Part shown: one piece after another, positions 53,871-62,899 of the stretch
How positions within the stretch are numbered: position 1 is the first letter of the stretch
Layout of the letters: each line of letters opens with the position of its first letter
The notes under the pieces: generated by a model
Database searches by the model: none
Told to the model about the DNA's origin: nothing
Seen by the model: only the letters and a program-made list of their open reading frames with translations
Made by a program: the position numbers and the translations under genes
NCBI RefSeq assembly: GCF_030316825.1
Contig: NZ_JASZYU010000001.1
Span: forward strand, 372,001 to 436,000
DNA: 64,000 nt
Reading direction: 5' to 3'
Origin: Variovorax fucosicus
GTDB lineage: Bacteria > Pseudomonadota > Gammaproteobacteria > Burkholderiales > Burkholderiaceae_C

Positions 53871-55184
53871 TCAGGACTCGTCGGCGTCGTAGTTGGGATC
53901 GGGGCGGGCCACGATCTTGTCGATGCGCCGACCATCGAGTGCCGCCACTTCGAAAGTCCAGCCGGCGCAGTCGATGCGCTCACCCACCGTCGGCAGATGG
54001 CCCGACACCGACATCAGCAGGCCGGCCACGGTGTTGTAGCGACCACGCTCTTCCTCCGGCAGTTCCTTGATGGTGAGCCGCGCGCGCAGTTCCGATACCG
54101 GCATCAGGCCGTCGAGCTCCCACGCACCGTCCGGGCGCAGCGTGGCCCAGGCGTCGGTCTGCATGCCGGGCTGCAGCTCGCCGGTGATGGCTTCGAGCAG
54201 GTCGCGCGGCGCCATCAGGCCCTGCACCACGCCGTATTCATCGACCACGAACACCAGACGGCCGGCGCGCACACGGAACTGTTCGAGCAATTCCATGCCG
54301 GTCAGCGTCTCGGGCACGAACGAGGCGGGCTGTGCGGCCGTCTCGATCGGGCCTTCATGCTGCGGCCCAAGCTGCAGCAGCTGTGCAACGCTGATCACGC
54401 CGACCACGTCGTCGAGCGAGTTGCGGCACACCGGATACCACGAATGAACCAGATTTAACGCGGCGGCTGCTGCCACCTTCTGCAGCGCCTGCGCCACCGT
54501 GTCGGAGGCGTCGAGCCATTCGATGTCGGCGCGCGGAATCATCAGCGACGAGAGCCGCCGGTCGTCCAGGTGGAACACGTTGCGCACCATCTGATGCTCG
54601 TGGTGCTCGATCACGCCGGCATCGACGCCTTCCTCGAGGCTGGCCGAGATTTCTTCTTCGGTCACCACCCGCGCGGCATTGGCGTCGATGCGCAGCAACT
54701 TGAGCGTCATGCCGGTCACGCCCGAGAGCAGCACCACGAACGGCTTGGCGCCGGTGGCCAGCGCGCGCATCGGGCGCGACACCCAGCGCGCCACCGGCTC
54801 GGGGTAGAGCTGGCCGATGCGCTTGGGCACCAGCTCGCCGAAGACGATCGTGAAGAAGGTGATGCAGGTCACCACCAGCGCGGTCGAGACGACGCTGGCG
54901 GTGCCCCTCCCCATGCCGAGGACTTCGAGCCAGTCGGCCAGCGGCGCCGCGAAGGCAGCTTCGCCCACGATGCCGCTGAGCATGCCGATCGAGGTGATGC
55001 CGATCTGTACGCTCGACAGGAACTGGGTTGGGTCTTCCATCAGGCGAAGCGCCGCAACAGCACCCGCATCACCGGTTTCGGCCATGGCTGCGAGCCGCGC
55101 ACGCCGACTGGTCGAAAGGGCCATTTCGGACATGGAGAACAACGCGTTGAGCGTCGTCAGCAGGGCCAGCAGAAAAACATCCAT
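53871..55184 (-). CDS. CNNM/CorC-type hemolysin-related membrane protein
   Basis: 437 residues from the ATG at 55184; a start at 55208 would overlap the divergent apaH start codon. DUF21/CNNM membrane domain (about 1-180), two CBS domains (about 200-320; MIPRADIEWLDASDTVAQAL, RLVFVVDEYGVVQGLMAPRDLLEAI) and a C-terminal CorC_HlyC domain (YNTVAGLLMSVSGHLPTVGERI). Thought to act in magnesium or cobalt efflux, or in membrane integrity. Convergent with the PurA-like gene. Confidence 0.88.
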   Translation of the reverse strand: MDVFLLALLTTLNALFSMSEMALSTSRRARLAAMAETGDAGAVAALRLMEDPTQFLSSVQIGITSIGMLSGIVGEAAFAAPLADWLEVLGMGRGTASVVSTALVVTCITFFTIVFGELVPKRIGQLYPEPVARWVSRPMRALATGAKPFVVLLSGVTGMTLKLLRIDANAARVVTEEEISASLEEGVDAGVIEHHEHQMVRNVFHLDDRRLSSLMIPRADIEWLDASDTVAQALQKVAAAAALNLVHSWYPVCRNSLDDVVGVISVAQLLQLGPQHEGPIETAAQPASFVPETLTGMELLEQFRVRAGRLVFVVDEYGVVQGLMAPRDLLEAITGELQPGMQTDAWATLRPDGAWELDGLMPVSELRARLTIKELPEEERGRYNTVAGLLMSVSGHLPTVGERIDCAGWTFEVAALDGRRIDKIVARPDPNYDADES

Positions 55185-55206
55185 GTACGCGGGTGAGAAT
55201 GGGGAC

Positions 55207-56049
55207 ATGGCACTTTACTTGATAGGGGATGTGCAGGGCTGCGACGACGCACTGGGCCGGCTGCTCGACAAGATCGCCTTCTCGCCGAGCCGCGACCGCA
55301 TCGTGCTGCTCGGCGACCTCGTCAATCGCGGATCCGACTCAGCCGCCGTGCTGCGGCGGGTGCAGGGCTATGGCGCCTCGGCGCGCAGCCTGCTCGGCAA
55401 CCACGACCTGCACCTGCTCGGCGTGGCACACGGCGCACGCAAGGCCGGCCGCAAGGACACGCTGGCCGCCGTGCTCGACGCGCCCGACCGCGAACTGCTG
55501 CTCGACTGGCTGGGGCAACAGCACATGGCACTGCACGAAACGATCGCCGGCGCCGACTTGCTGATGGTGCACGCCGGAGTGCCACCGCAATGGAGCGTGG
55601 GCGATACGCTCGTGCTCGCATCGGAGGTCGAGGCTGTCCTGCGCGGCCCGGCCCTGGGGGAGTTTCTGCAAACCATGTACGGCAACGAGCCGGCGCAATG
55701 GAGCGCCACGCTGACCGGCAGCGCCCGGTTGCGTGCGATCGTGAATGCGCTGACGCGATTGCGCTTCTGCAGCGCCGAGGGCGTGATGGAATTCGAGTCC
55801 AAGGACGGCGCCGCTTCCGCGCCGGACGGCTTCATGCCCTGGTTCGACGTGCCGGGCCGGCGCACTGCGCACGCGACGGTCGCCTTCGGCCATTGGTCGA
55901 CCCTGGGTTGGGTGTCGCGGCCCGACCTGCTGTCGACCGACACCGGCTGCGTCTGGGGTGGATGCCTCAGCGCGGCGCGCATCGGCGCCACGCTCGCCGA
56001 GCGCGAGCACATCAAGGTGCAGTGCCCGCAAAGCCAAAAGCCCGGCTGA
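55207..56049 (+). CDS. apaH: Symmetrical bis(5'-nucleosyl)-tetraphosphatase ApaH
   Basis: 280 residues. Calcineurin-like phosphatase motifs in order: GDVQGC, GDLVNRG, GNHD, then LLMVHAGVPPQW and FGHWSTLGW; all metal ligands are present. Hydrolyses Ap4A to two ADP and removes ADP-like caps from RNA. The stop codon lies in the loop of the terminator at 56037-56059. Start is 22 bases from the divergent CNNM-type gene. Confidence 0.94.
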   Translation: MALYLIGDVQGCDDALGRLLDKIAFSPSRDRIVLLGDLVNRGSDSAAVLRRVQGYGASARSLLGNHDLHLLGVAHGARKAGRKDTLAAVLDAPDRELLLDWLGQQHMALHETIAGADLLMVHAGVPPQWSVGDTLVLASEVEAVLRGPALGEFLQTMYGNEPAQWSATLTGSARLRAIVNALTRLRFCSAEGVMEFESKDGAASAPDGFMPWFDVPGRRTAHATVAFGHWSTLGWVSRPDLLSTDTGCVWGGCLSAARIGATLAEREHIKVQCPQSQKPG

Positions 56050-56059
56050 GCCGGGCTTT
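56037..56059 (+). terminator. Terminator overlapping the end of apaH
   Basis: AAAGCCCGGC and GCCGGGCTTT are perfect 10-base arms around a three-base loop, TGA, which is the apaH stop codon. The A and T runs at both ends allow it to work in both directions, for apaH and for the convergent helicase gene. Confidence 0.75.
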
Positions 56060-56088
56060 GCAAGCTCAAAAGCGCAAGGAAAACAGCG

Positions 56089-57576
56089 TCAGGAGCTCGA
56101 CTCGGCCGTCGGGTCGGCCGTCTTGAACAACGCAGCCACCTTGCGCTTGCTCTTGATGTTGGCCGAAATGCCGCGCGCCGCAGGCGCAGCCTTGGCCGCT
56201 GCCTCCCACGCCGGCGTGGCATCGGGCTGGCCTGCCTCCGCCTCGTAGGGCTGGTCGAAGAACGGATCGCGCGGCGCGGACGGCGCGCGGTGCGGGCGCC
56301 CGCCGCCGCGCAGTGCGCGAGGTTCGGCGGCGCGTTCGCGCGGCTGGTCGAGCACGTCGCGCGCGTCGCCGGCCTCACCCTCTTCGCGCCAGTGACGGCG
56401 GCCGTCGTTGATGTGGCCGCGTGGACGGTCTTCCTCGAACTCGATGGGTTCCAGCTCGATCTTGTTCTTGATGAGCTTTTCGATGTCAGCCACCAGCCGC
56501 ACGTCGTTGCCGCCGCTGGCAAAGCTCACGGCCAGGCCGGAGGCGCCCGCGCGGCCCGTGCGGCCGATGCGGTGCACATAGTCTTCGGCATTGAACGGAA
56601 TGTCGAAGTTGAACACCGCCGGCACGTCCTTGATGTCGAGGCCACGGGCCGCGACGTCGGTGCACACCAGCAGGTCGACCTCGCCCTTCTTGAACGATTC
56701 GAGCGCCTTCAGCCGCTCGTCCTGGCTCTTGTCGCCATGCAGCGCGGTGGTCTTGAGGCCCTCGCGTTCGAGCGAACGCGCGAGCCGGGCACAGCCGAGC
56801 TTGCTGTTGACGAAGACAAAAGCCTGCGTGATGCCACGCTGCTTGACGATCTGCTTCAGGGCGCGCCGCTTGTCGTCGTCGGCCACGCTGTAGAAGTGCT
56901 GCTCGACCGTGGACGCTGTTTCGTTCGGGCGCGCCACCTCGATCGTGATCGGGTTCTGCAGGTAGCTGCCGGCCAGCCGCTTGATTTCAGGCGAGAACGT
57001 GGCCGAGAACAGCAAGGTGATGCGCTGCTTGGGCAGGTAGCTCAGGATGCGTTGCAGATCGGGCAGAAAACCGATGTCGAGCATGCGGTCGGCTTCGTCG
57101 AGCACCACGTATTCGACCTGGTTCAGCACCGCGTTCTTGGCTTCGATGTGGTCGAGCAGGCGGCCCGGCGTGGCGACCAGCACCTCGACACCCTTCTTGA
57201 GCTCGAGCGTCTGCGGCTTCATGTCCATGCCGCCGAACACCACGGCGCTGCGCAGGTTGGTGTACTTGGCATAGAGCTCGACCTGCTGGGCAACCTGCAC
57301 GGCCAGTTCGCGGGTGGGCAACAGCACCAGTGCGCGCACCGGATGGCGCGCCGGCGACGTGGAGCTGTTCTCGTGCTTGAGCATTCGCTGCAGCAGCGGC
57401 AGTGCAAATGCAGCTGTCTTGCCGGTGCCGGTCTGCGCCGCGCCCATCACGTCCTGCCCCGCAAGCACGACCGGAATGGCCTGCTCCTGGATCGGTGTCA
57501 TGGTCTCGTAGCCCATTTCGGCCACGGCGCGTGCCAGCGGTTCGGCCAGCGAAAGATTGGAAAAAGAACTTGTCAT
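56089..57576 (-). CDS. rhlE: DEAD-box ATP-dependent RNA helicase, RhlE-like
   Basis: 495 residues. Complete motifs: Q-motif FSNLSLAEPLARAVAEMGYETMTPIQEQ, AQTGTGKT, PTRELA, TPGRLLD, DEAD, LLFSATFS, ARGLDI and HRIGRTGRAG. C-terminal tail of about 115 residues, Arg/Pro/Ala-rich and of low complexity, as in RhlE-type helicases of ribosome assembly and RNA decay. A strong hairpin lies 17 bases upstream of the start. Confidence 0.92.
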   Translation of the reverse strand: MTSSFSNLSLAEPLARAVAEMGYETMTPIQEQAIPVVLAGQDVMGAAQTGTGKTAAFALPLLQRMLKHENSSTSPARHPVRALVLLPTRELAVQVAQQVELYAKYTNLRSAVVFGGMDMKPQTLELKKGVEVLVATPGRLLDHIEAKNAVLNQVEYVVLDEADRMLDIGFLPDLQRILSYLPKQRITLLFSATFSPEIKRLAGSYLQNPITIEVARPNETASTVEQHFYSVADDDKRRALKQIVKQRGITQAFVFVNSKLGCARLARSLEREGLKTTALHGDKSQDERLKALESFKKGEVDLLVCTDVAARGLDIKDVPAVFNFDIPFNAEDYVHRIGRTGRAGASGLAVSFASGGNDVRLVADIEKLIKNKIELEPIEFEEDRPRGHINDGRRHWREEGEAGDARDVLDQPRERAAEPRALRGGGRPHRAPSAPRDPFFDQPYEAEAGQPDATPAWEAAAKAAPAARGISANIKSKRKVAALFKTADPTAESSS

Positions 57577-57592
57577 TAACCTTCAATTGTCG

Positions 57593-57615
57593 CACTGCCG
57601 CAAAAACCGGCAGTG
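57593..57615 (-). promoter_or_regulatory. Hairpin in the leader of the RNA helicase gene
   Basis: CACTGCCG and CGGCAGTG are perfect 8-base arms around a 7-base A-rich loop (T-rich on the sense strand), extended by TTGTC/ACAA with a small bulge. No U run follows in the sense direction, so it is not a standard terminator of the upstream peptidase gene. A leader structure controlling helicase expression is possible. Confidence 0.4.
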
Positions 57616-57654
57616 ACAACAAGAAACCGGGGCCAGCCGACCGCTGCGGCCGCG

Positions 57655-58533
57655 CTACAAAGTCCGTGCGGCGAAGGTGTCGCAGGACTGGATCTGGCCG
57701 CTCTGGTAGCCGGCGCCGAACCAGCGTTGCCGCTGGGCGCTGGTGCCGTGGGTGAAGCTGTCGGGCACCACCGCCCGGCCGGCCGACCGCTGCAGCGCGT
57801 CGTCGCCGATCTTCTGGGCCGCGTTCATGGCCGCCTCGATGTCGCCCGGGTCGAGCCACTTCTTCGATTCCTGCGAATGGTGCGCCCAGACCCCGGCGAA
57901 GCAGTCGGCCTGCAGCTCCACGCGCACGCTCAGCGCGTTGTTCTGGGTCTGGCTCAGCCGCCCGCGCATGCCGTCGACCTTGGCGGTCACGCCGAGTTCG
58001 TCCTGCACGTGGTGGCCGACCTCGTGCGCGATCACGTAGGCCTGGGCGAACTCGCCGGGCGCGCCGAGCTGGTTCTTCAGGGTGTCGTAGAAACCGAGGT
58101 CGATGTAGACCTTCTGGTCGCCGGGACAATAGAACGGACCCATCGCCGCCTGGCCGGTGCCGCAGGCCGTCGCGGTCGCGCCACGGAACAGCACCAGCTT
58201 GGGCGCGTTGTAGGTGCCGTTGTTCTGGCGAAAGATCGCCGTCCAGACCACTTCGGTGTTCTTGAGCACGGTGGAGACGAAGGCCGCTTCGCGGTCATTG
58301 GCCGGGGGCTTGGGCGCGGGGCCCTGCTGCACCTGCGGCGCCGGATCGCCTCCGCCGGTGAGAAGCCCGAGCACGGTCAGCGGGTTGATGCCGAACACCC
58401 AGCCTGCGATCAGCGCCACGGCAACGGTGCCGATGCCGACACTGCGGCCGCCGATCGGAAATCCGCCACCCCCGCCGCCGTCGCTGCGGCGGTCTTCAAC
58501 GTTGTCGGACTGTTCGTTGCCTTCCCATTTCAT
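57655..58533 (-). CDS. Neutral zinc metallopeptidase, YpfJ-like
   Basis: 292 residues. Cytoplasmic N-terminus rich in Gly and Asp, one membrane segment at about 27-50 (GIGTVAVALIAGWVFGINPL), then a periplasmic zinc peptidase domain with AYVIAHEVGHHVQDELG (HExxH) and a downstream ELQADCFAGVWAHH holding the third ligand. Family members have no firmly established substrate. Confidence 0.9.
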   Translation of the reverse strand: MKWEGNEQSDNVEDRRSDGGGGGGFPIGGRSVGIGTVAVALIAGWVFGINPLTVLGLLTGGGDPAPQVQQGPAPKPPANDREAAFVSTVLKNTEVVWTAIFRQNNGTYNAPKLVLFRGATATACGTGQAAMGPFYCPGDQKVYIDLGFYDTLKNQLGAPGEFAQAYVIAHEVGHHVQDELGVTAKVDGMRGRLSQTQNNALSVRVELQADCFAGVWAHHSQESKKWLDPGDIEAAMNAAQKIGDDALQRSAGRAVVPDSFTHGTSAQRQRWFGAGYQSGQIQSCDTFAARTL

Positions 58534-58621
58534 GACGCGCTCCTTGCCGGCGCCAACCGGCTACAGGGATGGTAGCGGTTCAACGGAAGGCGGCGTAACC
58601 AACCGTCATGGCCCTACTCGC

Positions 58622-59188
58622 TCAGGCCTTCGGCAGGGTCACGCCGCGCTGGCCCTGGTACTTGCCGCCGCGATCCTTGTAGCTGGTCTCGCAGACCTCG
58701 TCGCTCTCGAAGAACAGCACCTGCGCGCACCCTTCGCCCGCATAGATCTTGGCGGGCAGCGGCGTCGTGTTGCTGAACTCGAGGGTCACGTAGCCTTCCC
58801 ACTCGGGCTCGAACGGCGTCACGTTGACGATGATGCCGCAGCGCGCGTAGGTGCTCTTGCCCAGGCAGATGGTCAGCACGTTGCGCGGAATTCGGAAGTA
58901 CTCCACCGTGCGCGCCAGCGCAAAGCTGTTGGGCGGGATGATGCAGAAGTCGCCGTGCATGTCGACGAAGCTCTTCTCGTCGAAGTTCTTCGGGTCCACC
59001 ACGGTGCTGTGGATGTTGGTGAACACCTTGAACTCGGGTGCACAGCGGATGTCGTAGCCGTAGCTCGAAGTGCCGTAGCTGATGATCTTGTGGCCGTCCT
59101 GCTGGCGCACCTGGCCCGGCTCGAAGGGCTCGATCATGCCGTGCTGTTCGGCCATGCGCCGGATCCATTTGTCGCTCTTGATGCTCAT
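58622..59188 (-). CDS. dcd: dCTP deaminase
   Basis: 188 residues, normal length. [10 protein letters not shown] holds the serine and arginine of the active site, and [21 protein letters not shown] the catalytic glutamate. The trimeric enzyme deaminates dCTP to dUTP for thymidylate synthesis. Stop and start are clear, with no operon partner nearer than about 90 bases. Confidence 0.95.
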   Translation of the reverse strand: MSIKSDKWIRRMAEQHGMIEPFEPGQVRQQDGHKIISYGTSSYGYDIRCAPEFKVFTNIHSTVVDPKNFDEKSFVDMHGDFCIIPPNSFALARTVEYFRIPRNVLTICLGKSTYARCGIIVNVTPFEPEWEGYVTLEFSNTTPLPAKIYAGEGCAQVLFFESDEVCETSYKDRGGKYQGQRGVTLPKA

Positions 59189-59282
59189 GTGAAATCGGGG
59201 CTGCAGAAAGGTGGCGCGAATTGTGGCACGGCGGGCAAAAGCGCCCGGCGCCGGCTCGCGCAGGGGTCGATCACGCTATGGA

Positions 59283-60623
59283 TCACGCCGTGGTGGTGCG
59301 CGCCGCTTCGGCGAAAGGCACGGCCGTACGCGCCGGCACGGCCAGCGCTTGCGACACCACGGCCTGCTCGATCACCCGGTCGTCGCCCAGCACGATCATC
59401 GCGAACAGCAGTTCTTCGAGGTTGTCGGCACGCGCTGTTTTGCGCGCCAGCAATGGCGTTGCCTCGGGGTTCAGCACCAGAAAGTCGGCTTCGCAGCCGG
59501 GTTGAAGATTGCCGACCACGCCATCGAGGCCGAGCGCGAGTGCCGCGCCAGCGGTGTGGCGCCACCAGAGCTGCGACGGCGCGATGCTGATGCCCGGCTT
59601 GGTTTGCCCGTGCCGGCCCACGTAGTACGCCGCGAGCATCGTGTGGAACGGGCTGAAGCTGGTGCCGCCGCCGACATCGCTGGCCAGGCCGTAGCGGTAG
59701 CCAATGCGGTTGGCGCCTTCGAAATCGAAGAAGCCGCTGCCCAGAAACAGGTTGCTGGTGGGACTCACGGCCGCCGCGGCGCCGGTTTCACGCATCAGCC
59801 GGCGGTCGTCGTCGTCGAAATGGATGCAGTGCGCGTACACCGAACGGCGGCGCATCAGGCCGAAGCCGACATACACGTCGAGGTACGAGCGGGCCTGCGG
59901 GAACAGCTCGGCCGCCCACTTCACCTCGTCTTCGTTCTCGGCCACATGGGTGTGGATCCAGGTGTCGGGATAGCGCGCCGCCAGCGCGCCGGCGCCGCGC
60001 AACTGGGCTTCGGAACAGGTCGGCGCAAAACGCGGCGTGATGGCATAGCCGAGCCGGTCGACGTTGTGCCAGCGCTGGATCAGGGTTTCGGTGTCGATCA
60101 GGCTCTGCTCGGTTTCGTCGCGCACGCCGTCGGGCGAGTGGCGATCCTGCAGCACCTTGCCGCCGATCATGCGCAGCTTGCGGCGCTGGGCCGCGGCAAA
60201 AAACGCCTGGGCCGAAGCCGGATGCGAGGTTGCGAAGGTGACCGCCGTGGTGACGCCATTGCGCAGCAGCTCGTCGAAAAACACCTCTGCCACTTCGGCC
60301 GAGTGCGCCGGATCGGAAAAAAGACTTTCGGCCGGAAACGTGTAGTTCTGCAGCCACGGCAACAACCCGTCCGCGGGCGCACCGATGATGTCGGTCTGCG
60401 GAAAGTGGATGTGCATGTCGATGAAGCCCGGCGCCAGGATCCGGCCCGGCAGGCGCATTACATTCAGGTGGCTGTAACGCGCGGCCAGCGCATCCCAGGC
60501 GCCTGCGTCCTGCACGATCTGGCGCCCGCGTGCATCCGGCCCGACCACCAGCAGGCCGTCCTGATCGAACAGGGCGTTGCCTGCGTTGTCGAAACGCAAA
60601 AGAGAGGCACGATAGGCTTGCAT
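59283..60623 (-). CDS. guaD: Guanine deaminase
   Basis: 446 residues from the ATG at 60623. Amidohydrolase: LAPGFIDMHIHFPQTD with the HxH zinc ligands, THVAENEDEVKWA, YAHCIHFDDDD with a histidine ligand, and GLASDVGGGTSFSPFHTM with the catalytic aspartate and the guanine deaminase signature. Converts guanine to xanthine and ammonia. In-frame upstream starts exist but add a non-conserved tail. No xanthine dehydrogenase genes in the window. Confidence 0.93.
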   Translation of the reverse strand: MQAYRASLLRFDNAGNALFDQDGLLVVGPDARGRQIVQDAGAWDALAARYSHLNVMRLPGRILAPGFIDMHIHFPQTDIIGAPADGLLPWLQNYTFPAESLFSDPAHSAEVAEVFFDELLRNGVTTAVTFATSHPASAQAFFAAAQRRKLRMIGGKVLQDRHSPDGVRDETEQSLIDTETLIQRWHNVDRLGYAITPRFAPTCSEAQLRGAGALAARYPDTWIHTHVAENEDEVKWAAELFPQARSYLDVYVGFGLMRRRSVYAHCIHFDDDDRRLMRETGAAAAVSPTSNLFLGSGFFDFEGANRIGYRYGLASDVGGGTSFSPFHTMLAAYYVGRHGQTKPGISIAPSQLWWRHTAGAALALGLDGVVGNLQPGCEADFLVLNPEATPLLARKTARADNLEELLFAMIVLGDDRVIEQAVVSQALAVPARTAVPFAEAARTTTA

Positions 60624-60763
60624 GATGGGGAGCTTACGCAAAATCGGGAGGGGCACGATACGTGTGTCACGATAATTGCTATCCAGTTCCATAGCGCGCG
60701 CCCGTGCGTCCATCGGAATCTTCCTTTGACGCTGCATCTTCTTTCCACGGACTCTACGCATCG

Positions 60764-61906
60764 ATGAAAGTGCTTTTAATAGGCAACCTGCCAATGGACG
60801 GGCAGACCAGCATGCTGCTGTTCCAGGCCGTGATCGAGCGCGAACTTGCCCGCCTCGGCTGCAATGTCCGGCTGGTGACGGCCAAACCGCTGGCGCTGCG
60901 CCTGCCCTATCCGAAGCGCCTGCGCAAATGGGTGGGCTACATCGACAAGTTCGTCTTCTTCCCATTGACGCTCTGGCGGCACGTGCGGTGGGCCGATGTG
61001 GTGCACGTGACCGACCATTCCAATGCGATGTACGTGCCGCGCGTGGTCGGCAAGCCGAACATCGTGACCTGCCACGACGTGATCGCGATCCAGGCCGCGC
61101 TGGGCATGGTCGACGGCTGGAGCGTTGGCCGAACCGGTCGGCTTTTCCAGCGGCTGATCTCTCAGGGGTTGCAGCGCACCGACCTGGTGACCTGCGTTTC
61201 GCACCTGACGCGGCGCCACCTGCTCGAGCTGGAACTGGTCAACGAAAAGAAGGCCAGCGTGGTGCTCAACGGCCTCAACGCGGACTTCACCGTGGTGTCC
61301 CCCGAACAGGCCGCGCCGCTGATCGAGCGCTTCGGCCTCACCGTGCAGGACCGCTACTTCATGCACATCGGTTGGGATCTGGCGCGCAAGAACCGCATGG
61401 CCGCGCTCAAGGCTTTCATTGAACTGCAGCAGCGAGCGGCGGCCGGCGGTCGCTCGCCCGTCGCGGACAAGCTCCTGTTCGTCGGGCCGGATTTGTCGGC
61501 GGAGATGGCCGAACTGGCGCGCGCAAACGGTGTGCTCGAGCAGATCCTGGTGATTCGCGATGTGTCGCACGACGAGTTGTGCGCGCTCTATGCGAGCGCC
61601 ACGGCCCTCCTGTTTCCCTCGCTGCAGGAGGGCTTCGGCTGGCCGGTCATCGAGGCGCAGGCTTGTGGCTGCCCCGTGTTCACGTCCGATCTCGCGCCGA
61701 TGAACGAGATCGGCGGCGAAGGCGCGGTGTATGTCGACCCGCTCGACGCTTCGGCGTTTGCGACAGCGATCGAGCAGGCCACACCACGGCTGGGCGAGAT
61801 GCGCAAGCTCGGCCTCGCGAATGCCGCGCTCTATTCCTCGGAACGCATGGCTCTCGGCTACATCGAAACCTATCGCCGGGTCATCGAAGCCCGGCAACGC
61901 GCGTGA
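60764..61906 (+). CDS. Glycosyltransferase family 4 protein
   Basis: 380 residues from the ATG at 60764. GT-B fold: MKVLLIGNLPMDGQTSMLL at the N-terminus, VVLNGLNADFTVV at the hinge, YFMHIGWDLARKNRMAALKAF in the nucleotide-sugar domain and LFPSLQEGFGWPVIEAQACGCPVFTSD with the E-x7-E-like motif of family 4. Overlaps the acyltransferase gene (GTGA), suggesting that the two modify one surface polysaccharide. No other polysaccharide genes are in view. Confidence 0.88.
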   Translation: MKVLLIGNLPMDGQTSMLLFQAVIERELARLGCNVRLVTAKPLALRLPYPKRLRKWVGYIDKFVFFPLTLWRHVRWADVVHVTDHSNAMYVPRVVGKPNIVTCHDVIAIQAALGMVDGWSVGRTGRLFQRLISQGLQRTDLVTCVSHLTRRHLLELELVNEKKASVVLNGLNADFTVVSPEQAAPLIERFGLTVQDRYFMHIGWDLARKNRMAALKAFIELQQRAAAGGRSPVADKLLFVGPDLSAEMAELARANGVLEQILVIRDVSHDELCALYASATALLFPSLQEGFGWPVIEAQACGCPVFTSDLAPMNEIGGEGAVYVDPLDASAFATAIEQATPRLGEMRKLGLANAALYSSERMALGYIETYRRVIEARQRA

Positions 61907-62565
61907 GAAAGCTGCTGTCGCTGGCGGTGGTGCTGCTGCCCTGGCCGCTCAAGCGCTGGCTGCTGCGCCGCGTGTGGGGCTATCGGATTGCCGACGATGC
62001 GCGCATCGGGCTCTCGTACATCTTTCCGGGCCAGCTGGAGATGGGCTCCGGTGCCCGGATCGGGCATTTCAACGTCGCGATCCACCTCGGCCGGCTCGAA
62101 TGCGGCGAACACTCGATCATCGAACGCGGCAACTGGATCACCGGCCATGCGCCGGACGGCGCGCACTTCACGCACCGCACCGCACGCGATCCGGCGCTGC
62201 TGCTCGGCGCGCATGCGGCTATCACCAAATCGCACATCATCGACTGCACCGACCGGGTCGAGATCGGCGCGTTCAGCACGGTGGCGGGCTACCACTCGCA
62301 GATCATCACGCACGGCATCGACATCGTGGCCGGCCGGCAGGATTGCAAGCCGATCTCGATCGGCGCGTACTGCCTCGTGGGCACCCGCGTCACGGTGCTC
62401 GGCGGCGCTGTGTTGCCCGACCGGTGTGTGCTGGGCGCCGGCGCGGTGCTGAACAAGCCTTACCTCGAAGAACACGCGCTCTACGCCGGCCAGCCGGCCG
62501 TGCGCGTGAAGGCATTGCCGGCCGATGCGGCCTACTTCCACCGCGCCGAGGGGTTTGTCGACTGA
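61903..62565 (+). CDS. Left-handed beta-helix acyltransferase (WcaF/hexapeptide type)
   Basis: 220 residues from a GTG overlapping the glycosyltransferase stop. N-terminal basic/hydrophobic helix (LLSLAVVLLPWPLKRWLLRR) may touch the membrane. Hexapeptide turns follow from residue 45 (ARIGHFNVAIHLGRLECGEHSIIERGNWITGH) to VGTRVTVLGGAVLPDRCVLGAGAV. The layout is that of polysaccharide O-acetyltransferases such as WcaF. A histidine in VAGYHSQIITHG is a candidate catalytic residue. Confidence 0.85.
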   Translation: MRKLLSLAVVLLPWPLKRWLLRRVWGYRIADDARIGLSYIFPGQLEMGSGARIGHFNVAIHLGRLECGEHSIIERGNWITGHAPDGAHFTHRTARDPALLLGAHAAITKSHIIDCTDRVEIGAFSTVAGYHSQIITHGIDIVAGRQDCKPISIGAYCLVGTRVTVLGGAVLPDRCVLGAGAVLNKPYLEEHALYAGQPAVRVKALPADAAYFHRAEGFVD

Positions 62566-62568
62566 CAA

Positions 62569-62735
62569 CGGTCTTGCATTCAAAGCTCTGAATCCAGCGG
62601 GTGATCTGGGCGCTCGAGTTCCGGGGCGCTTCGGTTCCGGGGTGGGCTCAGGGCGGCGGGGCACGCTGCTCCGCGAATGTCCCCCGGGCTTCGCCCTCCT
62701 CCTTTATTTCGCTGCGCAGCGTGCCCCACCGCCCT
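62569..62735 (+). repeat. Dispersed repeat family 2, copy C (inverted core)
   Basis: Opens with CGGTCTTGCATTCA as in copy A. A 46-base core in reverse orientation (62670-62715) lies between 20-base arms, 62650-62669 and 62716-62735, inverted with one difference. The arms differ in sequence from those of copies A and D although the core is largely the same. Together with copy D this fills the 334 bases without a gene between 62566 and 62899. Confidence 0.7.
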
Positions 62736-62894
62736 GATCCTGGACGCAGCGTGTCCGTTTCGCGCTGAACAAGCAGAGCGTGCCCAAGGCCGATGGTGGT
62801 GGGTGGCCCCTGCAGCGAAATAAAGGAGGAGGCCGCAGGCCGGGGGACATTCGCGGAAGGGGCCACCCACCGCCAGCGGCCCGCCCCAAGCCCC
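62736..62894 (+). repeat. Dispersed repeat family 2, copy D
   Basis: Core 62812-62857, identical to that of copy A, between arms 62788-62811 and 62858-62881. The lead-in from the GCTGAACAAGCAGAGCGTGCCC segment matches copy A at 45209-45230. Apparent reading frames across it are by-products of the repeat. Confidence 0.72.
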
Positions 62895-62899
62895 AAGCG

